The position numbers and the translations under genes were made by a program. This document shows positions 36,551-44,428 of a stretch of DNA of 64,000 bases, in pieces. The stretch's first letter is position 1. Every line of letters begins with the position of its first letter. Source of the DNA: Desulfonema magnum (GTDB lineage Bacteria > Desulfobacterota > Desulfobacteria > Desulfobacterales > 4be13). The DNA lies in assembly GCF_017377395.1 (NCBI RefSeq), contig NZ_CP061800.1:6965633-7029632 (forward strand). Direction: 5' to 3'. The notes under the pieces are model-generated. The model was not told the DNA's origin. It was given only the letters and a program-made list of their open reading frames with translations, and did not search any database.

Positions 36551-37993
36551 ATGAAAAATAAAAATCAACTTCAACCATCGGTAATGATCGTGGATGATTC
36601 GGAAACCATGCTTCTGACCATCAAGGAACAGTTACTCGATGCCGGAGTGAGTCCTCTGATCATCTGCAATGACAGCCAGCAGGTGCTGGATCTGATTGCT
36701 GAGAACCGGGTCGGGGTTCTGGTTCTGTACCTGGTGACACCGCACATTGGCGGCGAGGAACTGCTTAAAAAAGTCAGCAACAGATTTCCGGAGATTCCGG
36801 TTATTGTTCTCACCGCGTTGGCAGAGGTGGACACAGCGGTTCGGTGCATGAAAGCCGGGGCGTTTGATTGCGTGGTCAAGGGAACGGGCATGCATGATTT
36901 CCTCAACGCTGTCCGTCATGCCCTGAAACTAAGGAAATCGGCTTGGGAAACGGAGAGCTTGGGACAGTGCATCCGGTCCGACCGGCCCGAAAATCCTGAG
37001 GCTTTCGCACACATCATCGCCCAGGACAAAAAAATGCTCTCTCTTTTCCGATATGTCGAAGCCGCTGCTCCCAGTCCTCATCCGGTGCTGATTACCGGCG
37101 AAACCGGTGTGGGAAAGGAGCTCTTTGCCACTGCCATCCACACACTCAGCGGCCGCAGGGGGAAAATGGTCAGTGTGAACACAGCCGGTCTTGATGACAC
37201 CATGTTTTCAGACACCCTTTTCGGGCATGTCAAAGGTGCTTACACCGGGAGCGCTGGAGATCGCAAGGGACTGATCAGACAGGCTGCCGGCGGGACCCTT
37301 TTTCTGGACGAAATCGGGGACCTGAGCCCTGAATCCCAGGTGAAACTGCTGAGGCTGCTCCAGGAAGGGGAATACCTGCCTTTGGGCTGTGACAAACACA
37401 GTCAGACAGATGCCCGCATTGTCACGAGTACGCACAGGGATCTCTGGAAACTTCAGGAGGAGGGCAAATTCCGGGAGGACCTCATTTACCGGCTGCAAAC
37501 CCATCATGTGCATATACCGCCGCTGCGTGAGCGTTCAGCGGATATTGCGCTGCTGACCAAATTTTTTGTCAGGAAGACTTATCTCAAAGAGAAAAAAGAG
37601 GTGCCGGAAATACCCGAGGCCTTTACAAATTTGTTGGAAACTTATCCTTTTCCGGGAAATGTGAGGGAGTTGCAGTCAATGATTGTTGATGCCATGGTCA
37701 GGGACGGATCAGGGGTGCTTTCTCCGGAGCTTATCCGGCCCTATGTGACAAAAATGAAGGAAAAAGAAAAGGGATCGCCATTCGCACATCTTAAAATGCT
37801 GCCTACGCTGAGACAGGCATCAGACATGCTCATTGATGAAGCTATGAAACGGAGCGGGAATCAGACCGTTGCAGCCAAATTGCTGGGCATCACGCAACCC
37901 ACTCTGAGCGAAAGACTGAAAAAGCGAAGGATGATGTCAGGTGTCAAGTATCCGAGAGTACTCCGTGCAAACCCTTGTCATTTCGGGCAATAA
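36551..37993 (+). CDS. Sigma-54-dependent activator with degenerate receiver domain
   Basis: 480 aa from the ATG at 36551 (GGAAGAG 4-9 nt upstream; earlier ATGs at 36497 and 36530 lack a ribosome site). Residues 8-125 are a receiver-like domain with the acidic pair VDDSE and the lysine region VVKG, but where the phosphorylated Asp belongs the sequence is VLVLYLVTP, with Tyr. Residues about 155-375 are the AAA+ domain: Walker A GETGVGKE, GAYTGS in place of the sigma-54-contact GAFTGA, and Walker B GTLFLDEIGD. The C-terminus has a Fis-type helix-turn-helix (NQTVAAKLLGITQPTLSERL). Convergent with, and 268 bp from, the sigma-54-driven peptide genes; preceded by a GEMM riboswitch. Confidence 0.9.
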   Translation: MKNKNQLQPSVMIVDDSETMLLTIKEQLLDAGVSPLIICNDSQQVLDLIAENRVGVLVLYLVTPHIGGEELLKKVSNRFPEIPVIVLTALAEVDTAVRCMKAGAFDCVVKGTGMHDFLNAVRHALKLRKSAWETESLGQCIRSDRPENPEAFAHIIAQDKKMLSLFRYVEAAAPSPHPVLITGETGVGKELFATAIHTLSGRRGKMVSVNTAGLDDTMFSDTLFGHVKGAYTGSAGDRKGLIRQAAGGTLFLDEIGDLSPESQVKLLRLLQEGEYLPLGCDKHSQTDARIVTSTHRDLWKLQEEGKFREDLIYRLQTHHVHIPPLRERSADIALLTKFFVRKTYLKEKKEVPEIPEAFTNLLETYPFPGNVRELQSMIVDAMVRDGSGVLSPELIRPYVTKMKEKEKGSPFAHLKMLPTLRQASDMLIDEAMKRSGNQTVAAKLLGITQPTLSERLKKRRMMSGVKYPRVLRANPCHFGQ

Positions 37994-38029
37994 CAGCGTT
38001 CGTGTAAGCCATCCTTTGTCATCCTACCC

Positions 38030-38240
38030 TTATATTGCATATCATCGGCTGCACGAGCGCCGGTGCCGAAGTCCATGGCCGGTATGATGACACAATACCC
38101 GATTCCGATGATTTCACAAAGTTACTTTTACAGATGATTCAGTGTATGCGGCGGCTTGCCAGGATGGGAACGGAGGCAGTCTCGGTGACCGGATTCCCTC
38201 TCATCTTGACTCACCGCCGGAGATCGTGCTGGTTCGTGGT
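38030..38240 (+). pseudogene. Possible FIST-domain remnant
   Basis: One frame reads LHIIGCTSAGAEVHGRYDDT and an adjacent frame FTDDSVYAAACQDGNGG. The first piece resembles the I-G-C-T-S-A-G-E segment of FIST sensory domains. The frames are broken, so if real it is a decayed fragment. Overlaps the region downstream of peptide gene 5. Confidence 0.3.
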
Positions 38241-38261
38241 TTCTGTCGGACGTGGTGTGCA

Positions 38262-38441
38262 TCAGCGAATCTTAACTTTAAGACAGTTGATCTTCAGGTC
38301 CATTCCTCCTCCTCCTCCGCACCTGCGTCTCCCTTGGCCGGTGTCTGTGCTTGAGTACATTACACCGAGTACCATAGCGAAATCGGTGTAGCCGCCTTTT
38401 ACGGCTTTCATCTTTTTTCTGCTCAGTTCTTTCTGTTTCAT
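38262..38441 (-). CDS. Double-glycine-leader peptide 5 (59 aa), most diverged of tandem set
   Basis: 59 aa. Leader MKQKELSRKKMKAVKGG is the E-L-S-x-x-x-M-K-x-V-x-G-G type cut after Gly-Gly by C39 peptidases of export ABC transporters in known systems. The core starts YTDFAMVLGVMYSSTDTG and ends MDLKINCLKVKIR; it carries two Cys and a Gly run (CGGGGG) absent from the other copies. Ribosome site AAGGAGGTG 4 nt before the ATG. Last gene of the four-copy operon read from 39437. Secreted-peptide function is inferred; no activity can be read from sequence. Confidence 0.8.
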   Translation of the reverse strand: MKQKELSRKKMKAVKGGYTDFAMVLGVMYSSTDTGQGRRRCGGGGGMDLKINCLKVKIR

Positions 38442-38607
38442 TTTACACCTCCTTATTAATTATGACAGTTGACAGCTTATGTGAAAAATTCCTCCCTCCT
38501 GAGTTTGGCTGATCATGTAAAACCAGTCTGTCATGGCCTGCTGAGAGGAATAAGGAATTTATAAAGCAATGTGGAAGTCCCCCCTGCCGGGGCAGGGAGG
38601 GTGTGCA

Positions 38608-38772
38608 TCAGCGAATTTTGACACAAAGCCCGGCAATCTTAAAATCCAGTCCGCCTCTTCTCCGCCTTCCAGTGTCCGTGCTTGCATAATTTACACCGAG
38701 TACCATGGCAAAATCAGTCCAGCCGCCTTTTACAGCTTTCATCTTTTTTCTGCTCAGTTCTTTCTGTTTCAT
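38608..38772 (-). CDS. Double-glycine-leader peptide 4 (54 aa)
   Basis: 54 aa, identical in protein sequence to the next copy upstream (38938-39102). Leader MKQKELSRKKMKAVKGG, core beginning WTDFAMVLGVNYASTDTG, then a basic RRRRGG stretch and LDFKIAGLCVKIR with a single Cys. Ribosome site AAGGAGGTG. The stop is followed by a GC-rich hairpin (CCCTGCCCCGGCAGGG) without a T run, more like an mRNA stabiliser or processing site than a terminator. Codon-level differences from copy 3 are synonymous, which suggests selection on the peptide. Confidence 0.85.
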   Translation of the reverse strand: MKQKELSRKKMKAVKGGWTDFAMVLGVNYASTDTGRRRRGGLDFKIAGLCVKIR

Positions 38773-38937
38773 TTTGCACCTCCTTACTAATTATGACAGT
38801 TGACAGTCTATGTTAAAAAATTCCTCCCTCCTGGATTTGGCTGACCATTTAAAATCAGTCTGTCACGCTCTGCTGAGAGGGATGAAAAATTTACAACGCA
38901 ATGTGGCATTCCCCCTGCCGGGGCAGGGGGGCGTACA

Positions 38938-39102
38938 TCAGCGAATTTTGACACAAAGTCCGGCAATCTTAAAATCCAGTCCGCCTCTTCTCCGTCTTCC
39001 GGTGTCCGTGCTTGCATAATTTACACCGAGTACCATGGCAAAATCAGTCCATCCGCCTTTTACAGCTTTCATTTTTTTTCTGCTCAGTTCTTTCTGTTTC
39101 AT
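38938..39102 (-). CDS. Double-glycine-leader peptide 3 (54 aa)
   Basis: 54 aa, same protein as copy 4 with synonymous changes (for example AAA for AAG at codon 10 and GGA for GGC in the GG pair). Ribosome site is GAGGTG. Followed by the same GC-rich hairpin. Lies 330 bp from copy 4 and 335 bp from copy 2, measured start to start, so the whole gene plus spacer was duplicated in tandem. Confidence 0.85.
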   Translation of the reverse strand: MKQKELSRKKMKAVKGGWTDFAMVLGVNYASTDTGRRRRGGLDFKIAGLCVKIR

Positions 39103-39272
39103 TTTGCACCTCATTATTAATTATGACAGTTGACAGTCTATGTTAAAAATTCCTCCCACCCCTCCTGGCTTTGGCTGACCATTTAAAATCAGTCTGTCAC
39201 GCTCTGCTGAGAGGGATGAAAAATTTACAACGCAATGTGACATTCCCCCTGCCGGGGCAGGGGGAGCGTGCA

Positions 39273-39437
39273 TCAGCGAATTCTGACACAAAGCCCGGCA
39301 ATATTAAAATCCAGTCCGCCTCTTCTCCGTCTCCCGGTGTCCGAAGTAGCATAATTTACACCGAGTACCATGGCAAAATCAGTCCATCCGCCTTTTACAG
39401 CTTTCATTTTTTTTCTGGTCAGTTCTTTCTTTTTCAT
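39273..39437 (-). CDS. Double-glycine-leader peptide 2 (54 aa), first gene of tandem operon
   Basis: 54 aa. Leader MKKKELTRKKMKAVKGG, core WTDFAMVLGVNYATSDTG, RRRRGG and LDFNIAGLCVRIR; five residues differ from copies 3 and 4. Ribosome site AAGGAGGTG. A sigma-54 promoter lies at 39509-39527, giving a leader of about 60 nt. Promoter-proximal member of the four-gene tandem set. Confidence 0.85.
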   Translation of the reverse strand: MKKKELTRKKMKAVKGGWTDFAMVLGVNYATSDTGRRRRGGLDFNIAGLCVRIR

Positions 39438-39508
39438 TTTGCACCTCCTTATTAATTATGACAGTTGACAGGGTATGAAAGATATTTTTTGCTCTTATAA
39501 ATCTTTTC

Positions 39509-39527
39509 TTGCAAGATGTGTGCCTAA
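39509..39527 (-). promoter_or_regulatory. Sigma-54 promoter of the tandem peptide operon
   Basis: The minus strand reads TTAGGCACACATCTTGCAAG, with GG and GC separated by exactly 10 nt and the TTGCA -12 box intact; the -26 T of the consensus is A. The stretch from here to the ATG (AAAAGATTTATAAGAGC) is also conserved at the second promoter. Confidence 0.75.
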
Positions 39528-39712
39528 TGTTTTTTGTCTTATACATTTTTTTGCAGGCAGAGGATATCACGGTCCTCATACACATATTATTTTCAGCGTC
39601 CTGTCGCGGGCATTATATTTTTTTAAATTATTATTACAAAATGTTATATATTATAATCAGCATTGTTTGGCGGCCGACTTTTCCGCGAACCCTGCTCCGA
39701 TTTATACCAAAT

Positions 39713-39850
39713 AGGGAACTCGAAATAAATAATATACCCAATACAAAAAATGTAGGGTGGGTGGAGCGAAGCGCAACCCACCTTGTGCGGTGGGTTGCGC
39801 TTCGCTCCACCCACCCTACACCGGGTATTTTATTTTTGGGGAAATCCCTT
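39713..39850. mobile_element. Complete palindromic GTAGGGTGGG element
   Basis: Left arm AGGGAACTCGAAATAAATAA through ATGTAGGGTGGGTGGAGCGA and AGCGCAACCCACC; right arm GGTGGGTTGCGCTTCGCTCC through ACCCACCCTACA to GGGGAAATCCCT. Half copies occur at 6018-6092, 51947-52016 and 57191-57232. Confidence 0.85.
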
Positions 39851-40770
39851 AAATATTTAATATCAGAATGCCCCGGAGTCCTGCCGCACCATCTAAAACA
39901 AAGAGCGGTGTCGGATATGATTGTCGGTGATGCTGACAGGTCAGTCTCCGCTCTCAGAACCAGGTCTGTTTTGAAAAATCGGGTTTCCTGATGTAAAAAA
40001 ATGATTTTCTCAGAGTGTTTTTATCTTTTGATTTACAACCCAAATAAAAAAAGGTATAGGGTTTTCTATATTATTCAGTCTGAATATAATCGGCTTATGT
40101 GTGATCATAGCCATGACATCATAAGTATTATCATTCTAATCAGAGGGATAGATGTTCTAGGAAATCCTATCGGAATTATAGTATTTCCTATGAAAGCGTC
40201 CAAGGGGAGATGACAGGTCTGATATAGGCCATCTGAATCAGCTATTTTTATTTGCCTCCCCCTTCGACAAGCTCAGGGTACGCCGTTTTCGTTCCCTGAG
40301 CTTGTCGAAGGGAAAACGGCCCTGATCTTTGTATCAGCTCTTCATCGGCTCTGCTTCTTCTGAGTTTTTAAAGCTGAGGATCAAGTTCTTCTCGGATGAT
40401 TGAATTTATTGATAATTCTCAGGGTGACGATTTTCTCAGGCGATTTTCGAAAAAGCCCATAGGAATTTTCCCAAAAATAAAAGCGGTTCCTGCAAACTCG
40501 ATGTTTAGGACTGCCAAAAGCTGGTTATTGAGCGTCATAAGACAACCTGATAAAATATCGGAAAATTTCTGGCAGGATACTTACTGATGTGTTTTTATAT
40601 GTCAGTTGTCTCTGCTTTTTTTGTTCACGAGGGTAGCAACACAGATTTTGAGGTATTTGGGGATGTGGGGGTGGTTTGTCCGGCGGTTTGTCAGGATAGG
40701 TTTTAACCTTCCTTTTTTCGACTCACCGCCGGATGTTTTGGGGTTTGTTATCCTCTTTGGGGACAATGGG
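39851..40770. other. Gene-poor stretch between peptide units
   Basis: Short plus-strand frames at 40001-40213 and 40396-40587 have no ribosome site or recognisable motif. A CCCTTCGACAAGCTCAGGG / CCCTGAGCTTGTCGAAGGG palindrome lies at 40260-40312. GTTTTGAAAAATCGGGTTTC near 39968 resembles text at 41083 upstream of the lone peptide gene, a sign of an older, larger duplication. Confidence 0.6.
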
Positions 40771-40778
40771 AAAGTGCA

Positions 40779-40940
40779 TCAGCGAATTTTGATTTTAAGA
40801 TTATCAATTATAAAGTCCAGTCCGCCTTTCCCTTTACCCGTGTCCGTGCTAAAGTATGTGGTCATAAGTATCATATTGAAAAAAGTCCATCCGCCTTTTA
40901 CAGCTTTCATCTTTTTTCTGGTCAGTTTTTTTTGTTTCAT
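40779..40940 (-). CDS. Double-glycine-leader peptide 1 (53 aa), separate copy
   Basis: 53 aa. Leader MKQKKLTRKKMKAVKGG is nearly the same as in the tandem set; the core has diverged (WTFFNMILMTTYFSTDTGKG, then GLDFIIDNLKIKIR) and lacks Cys. STDTG, GLDF and the K-I-R end are kept. Ribosome site AAGGAGGTG. It has its own sigma-54 promoter at 41008-41026. Leader conservation with core change is the usual picture for families of exported or modified peptides sharing one processing machine. Confidence 0.82.
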   Translation of the reverse strand: MKQKKLTRKKMKAVKGGWTFFNMILMTTYFSTDTGKGKGGLDFIIDNLKIKIR

Positions 40941-41007
40941 TTAGCACCTCCTTTTGTTTATGAATGTTGACAAGGCATAAAAGATAATCGCTCTTATAAA
41001 TCTTTTC

Positions 41008-41026
41008 CTGCAAAAAGTGTGCCTAA
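41008..41026 (-). promoter_or_regulatory. Sigma-54 promoter of the lone peptide gene
   Basis: The minus strand reads TTTAGGCACACTTTTTGCAG: GG (41022-41023) and GC (41010-41011) separated by 10 nt, followed by GGAAAAGATTTATAAGAGC as at the first promoter. About 85 bp upstream lies the perfect palindrome GACAAGGCATGCCTTGTC (41109-41126), a candidate activator site. Confidence 0.75.
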
Positions 41027-41108
41027 AAATTTTCATTTTAGTTGAACTTCAAATTAATCACCCCTTTCAGCCCCCGGACGGTTTTGAAAAACTGTTTTCC
41101 TGATATAA

Positions 41109-41126
41109 GACAAGGCATGCCTTGTC
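41109..41126. promoter_or_regulatory. Perfect 18-bp palindrome, candidate activator binding site
   Basis: GACAAGGCATGCCTTGTC is fully self-complementary and sits about 85 bp upstream of the -24 box of the lone peptide gene, a usual distance for sigma-54 activator sites. The tandem operon promoter has only a weaker GAGGA-N8-TCCTC match (39560-39577), so the assignment is speculative. Confidence 0.4.
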
Positions 41127-41476
41127 TCTGCTGTGCCGTAAAAAGCCGGATTTTTTTCTGGTCCCGGACTCAGACGAAGGAAGAAACCTGGCTTTTTTGC
41201 TCCCGCATTCAGTCAGATACTATAAACAGCATCTCGCCTCACCTGTGTCTGAATAAGCTTAACCAGTTCGTTTAATTGTTTAAAAACGCATGTAAGTCTG
41301 TCCTGCTGTGTTGCCGACGGCTATTCTGATGCTTATTTTTTGGTAACAAAATGGGTTAATCGTAACACACATAACAAATAATCCTTTCAGATATAAAAAA
41401 AATCTGGTAAATAAAGACAGTGACCTCGCTAAAATAGAAATTTAATAATTATCAAATCAGAGTGTTGGAGGATATG

Positions 41477-41641
41477 ATGGATAAATATGAATGCCCTTGC
41501 GGTTATGTGTATGATCCTGAAGTCGGTGATCCTGAAAACGGCGTTGAACCGGGAACCCCTTTTAAAGATTTGCCGGATGACTGGATTTGTCCCCGGTGTG
41601 ATGCTGAAAAGGATTTTTTTGAAAAAATTGATGATTATTAA
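41477..41641 (+). CDS. Rubredoxin
   Basis: 54 aa, a normal rubredoxin length. [20 protein letters not shown], then [20 protein letters not shown] and AEKDFFE match the family: the Y-D-P-x-x-G-D-P and W-x-C-P-x-C blocks. The first iron site is C-P-C-G rather than the usual C-x-x-C-G, and the second has Asp where Gly usually follows the last Cys. Small cytoplasmic one-iron electron carrier, typically serving oxygen or superoxide defence in anaerobes. GGAGG lies 5 nt before this ATG; another ATG is one codon earlier. Confidence 0.92.
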   Translation: MDKYECPCGYVYDPEVGDPENGVEPGTPFKDLPDDWICPRCDAEKDFFEKIDDY

Positions 41642-41992
41642 TTCGTTTAATAACAAAAAGTCTTTTTGCCTGTGACAGGCTGAAAACTCAGGTATGTCAA
41701 ATCAGGCGTTTTGCTGTTGTCATTTGCTTTGCGCCTGGTTCCCTTTTCTGCCTAACCATTTGTTTCCCCTTTTATATATTTTTTTGTATTCCTGCACATA
41801 AAAATACGGTGACACTTTTGCCCAACTACTTAAATTCTCGTATGATAAATCTGATTTCATGCCAGACACTTCTGAAACGATTAAATATTGAACTTGAAAA
41901 AAGAATAAATTGTCGTTATCAAGTGAATATCCCTGAATGATCTGTAACATGAGCAAGTTTGTCCTTTTCATATTTGGAAAAGCAGGAGGATA
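41642..41992. other. AT-rich stretch without a supported gene
   Basis: A minus-strand frame (41720-41971, 83 codons) has no convincing ribosome site and no recognisable motif. Nothing else stands out; the promoter of the following gene is probably here. Confidence 0.5.
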
Positions 41993-43036
41993 ATGAACTT
42001 GGCTGAAGCGTCTTTTAAAATCACTGAGGACAATAACTGCCCCCTTTATACACTTGAAGATGAATTTAAGTTATCAGGAGACCTGCTTTTATTGCCCCAT
42101 GACAGGGTTGCCTGTCTTATACTCGCAGAAGATATAAAAAATGCTGTCAATAATGAAAATTTTGAAACTTCTTATAACTCGTTTTATTGTAGCGGATGTA
42201 CCGGTTTTGTTAAGTTAGAGTCCGGACAAGAACCGGAAGCTAAGAAAAATAATAGCGAATCCGCCATAAATGAAGATGATATTGACACCATTGCAAGCTT
42301 GCTGAGTGATTTTTCATTCTTTCAAACACTTAATGAGAATGATATCAAGAAGCTTGTTTCTTATTTAAAACTTAAAAAATTTGAGAAGAACGACACCATC
42401 ATAAAAAAAGGAGAGCCTGGAACAAACTTATACATTATTATATTCGGAAGGGTTGAGGTCGTGGGTGATGATAACATCAGCATCGCATTTTTGGGAAAAG
42501 GGGAGGTTTTCGGAGAGATGAGCCTTCTCAGCGGCGATCCCGTGGGGGCCACCATAAAAGTGGTTGAAGCGACAACCATTCTCTATATAAAAGGTAAGGA
42601 TTTCAGAAATGTTTTAAAACAGTTTCCGTCTCTTCAAATGTATTTTGCTCGTCTGCTTGCCCGAAGGCTTGCCAATACAAACACAGTAAGGTCAGAGGAC
42701 CTTTCAGCCGGCATGACCGGCCAGTTGTCTGACATGCCCCCATCCGAGTTATTTCAAACATTGAACATCAACCAGAAAACCGGTGTCTTAACCTTGCAAC
42801 TTCCCAAAGGTTCCGCAGACTTATGTTTCAGAGAAGGGGCCCTGATCAGTGTGAAATACAATAACGCTGAAAGTGAGGAAGCTTTTTATGAAATATTAAA
42901 AGAGCGGGAGGGCAGGTTTAAATTTGTCCCGGGCTTGCCTGAAGCAGATATGCAGGCCGATGAAATGGGGGATTTTATGTGGCTTTTAATGGAGGGCGTA
43001 AGGAGAATGGACGAGGCAGAAGCCGATAAAATCTGA
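41993..43036 (+). CDS. Cyclic-nucleotide-binding domain plus DUF4388 (PATAN) protein
   Basis: 347 aa. Residues about 108-225 form a cNMP-binding domain: FEKNDTIIKKGEPGTNLYII, FGEMSLLSGDPVGATIKV and the helix FPSLQMYFARLLARRLA. Residues about 240-335 match DUF4388: GQLSDMPPSELFQTLNINQK, TGVLTLQLPKG and a REGALISVKYNN strand. There is no DNA-binding helix-turn-helix, so it is likely a signalling adaptor rather than a Crp-type transcription factor. This arrangement is common in deltaproteobacteria. An N-terminal region of about 80 residues with CSGC is unassigned. AGGAGGA precedes the ATG. Confidence 0.85.
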   Translation: MNLAEASFKITEDNNCPLYTLEDEFKLSGDLLLLPHDRVACLILAEDIKNAVNNENFETSYNSFYCSGCTGFVKLESGQEPEAKKNNSESAINEDDIDTIASLLSDFSFFQTLNENDIKKLVSYLKLKKFEKNDTIIKKGEPGTNLYIIIFGRVEVVGDDNISIAFLGKGEVFGEMSLLSGDPVGATIKVVEATTILYIKGKDFRNVLKQFPSLQMYFARLLARRLANTNTVRSEDLSAGMTGQLSDMPPSELFQTLNINQKTGVLTLQLPKGSADLCFREGALISVKYNNAESEEAFYEILKEREGRFKFVPGLPEADMQADEMGDFMWLLMEGVRRMDEAEADKI

Positions 43037-43096
43037 ATTGGAAGATATGGGAAACGGCCAGCAAATATTGTGAAATCTGCCGGCGTTCCCCAAGCG

Positions 43097-44182
43097 TCAT
43101 CTCAGTTCAGCATCATATTTCTCAACCTCTTCCAGTAACACCTGAACCAGTTTGTCCTGGGGAAATTTTTTAACGACTTCTCCTTTTTTGAACAAGATTC
43201 CGACCCCGTCACCGCCTGCAATACCGATATCCGCCTCTTTTGCCTCTCCGGGTCCGTTGACAACACAGCCCATAATCGCAAGTCTGACAGGCGAGAGACT
43301 TGACAGCAGCGCCTGTTCAACTTGTTCAACAATCTCGAACAGATTAATTTTACAACGCCCGCAGGTGGGGCAGGAAATAATTTCAGGCCCCCGCCGACGA
43401 ATATCCAATGCTTTCAGGATTTCATATGCTGTCCGAATTTCTTCCACCGGATCACGGGTCAGGGAAACACGGAAGGTGTCCCCGATGCCTTCCGCAAGCA
43501 GCATCCCAATACCAAGCGAAGACTTGACAATGCCTGAAAAAAGTGTCCCGGCTTCTGTTACCCCCAGATGAAGAGGAAAATCGGTCTTGGAAGAAAGAAG
43601 CCGGTAAGCAGCTATGGTACGCCGGACATCTGATGCTTTTATTGAAATTTTTATCTGATGAAAATCCAGCGAGGTTAATAATTCAATATTCCGGATCGCA
43701 CTTTCGACCATGGCTTCCGGGGTCGCTCCGTTATATTTTTTCAGCAGATCTTTTTCAAGGGAGCCTGAGTTCACACCGATTCGAATGGGAATATCAAAGG
43801 ATTTTGCACACTCAGCAACGGCCCTTACTTTTTCCATGGTTCCGATATTACCGGGATTTAATCTCAGCCCGTCCGCGCCCGCTTTGGCCGAGGCAATGGC
43901 CAGACGATAATCAAAATGAATGTCCGCGATCAGCGGAATTGAGATACTTTTTTTAATTGAAGTGATGGCCGTGGCCGCTTCCTCATCCGGGACAGCCACC
44001 CTGACAATTTCACATCCGGCTTCTTCCAGGCGTTTTATCTGTGAGACAGTGGCCGGAACATCCTGGGTGAATGTATTGGTCATGGACTGGACAGCAACGG
44101 GTGCCATGCCCCCGATTTTCACATTTCCGACCGTGATTTGGCGAGTTTTTTTCCGTTTTGCAGCGAACAGTGTCATAAGCAA
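43097..44182 (-). CDS. ispG: 4-hydroxy-3-methylbut-2-enyl diphosphate synthase (flavodoxin type)
   Basis: 361 aa, full length for the bacterial enzyme. Reduces MEcPP to HMBPP in the MEP isoprenoid pathway. Visible: PVAVQSMTNTFTQDV, GCEIVRVAVPDEEAA, PLIADIHFDYRLAIASAKAG, LRLNPGNIG, and the [4Fe-4S] cysteines in SCPTCGRC and MGCVVNGPGEAKEADIG. Upstream (higher coordinates) is the CAGCAGATCG element; transcription runs toward the cNMP/DUF4388 gene, which is convergent. Confidence 0.96.
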   Translation of the reverse strand: MLMTLFAAKRKKTRQITVGNVKIGGMAPVAVQSMTNTFTQDVPATVSQIKRLEEAGCEIVRVAVPDEEAATAITSIKKSISIPLIADIHFDYRLAIASAKAGADGLRLNPGNIGTMEKVRAVAECAKSFDIPIRIGVNSGSLEKDLLKKYNGATPEAMVESAIRNIELLTSLDFHQIKISIKASDVRRTIAAYRLLSSKTDFPLHLGVTEAGTLFSGIVKSSLGIGMLLAEGIGDTFRVSLTRDPVEEIRTAYEILKALDIRRRGPEIISCPTCGRCKINLFEIVEQVEQALLSSLSPVRLAIMGCVVNGPGEAKEADIGIAGGDGVGILFKKGEVVKKFPQDKLVQVLLEEVEKYDAELR

Positions 44183-44428
44183 CTACCATATTTGAATTTT
44201 TTTTAGTGTTTTGGAAAACATGCTGGGAAATCCGAGTTTTGACAGACAAATTGTATTTTCTTTTTAAGACAAGGATGGTCAGTTTGCAATTGTTTTTTCA
44301 GAAAAATTGCAGTATCATTAAATGATTCCTGATTTCTCAGGTTTTTTGATTGGATAAATTATGATATGAACCGCGGAATTTCACAGATTTTACAGATTCA
44401 GCAGATTGAAAAAAAATTTTTAATATAC

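Noticed and set aside
38808-39017. Minus-strand 69-codon frame overlapping peptide copy 3 and a 33-codon frame in the spacer
   Set aside because: Not kept between duplicated units (the start is lost in the spacer between copies 5 and 4); the 54-codon frame with ribosome site and conserved protein is the real gene.
40396-40587. 63-codon plus-strand frame in the peptide region
   Set aside because: No ribosome site and no motif; lies in non-conserved sequence between the duplicated peptide units.
41720-41971. 83-codon minus-strand frame upstream of the cNMP/DUF4388 gene
   Set aside because: No good ribosome site, AT-rich composition and no recognisable motif.
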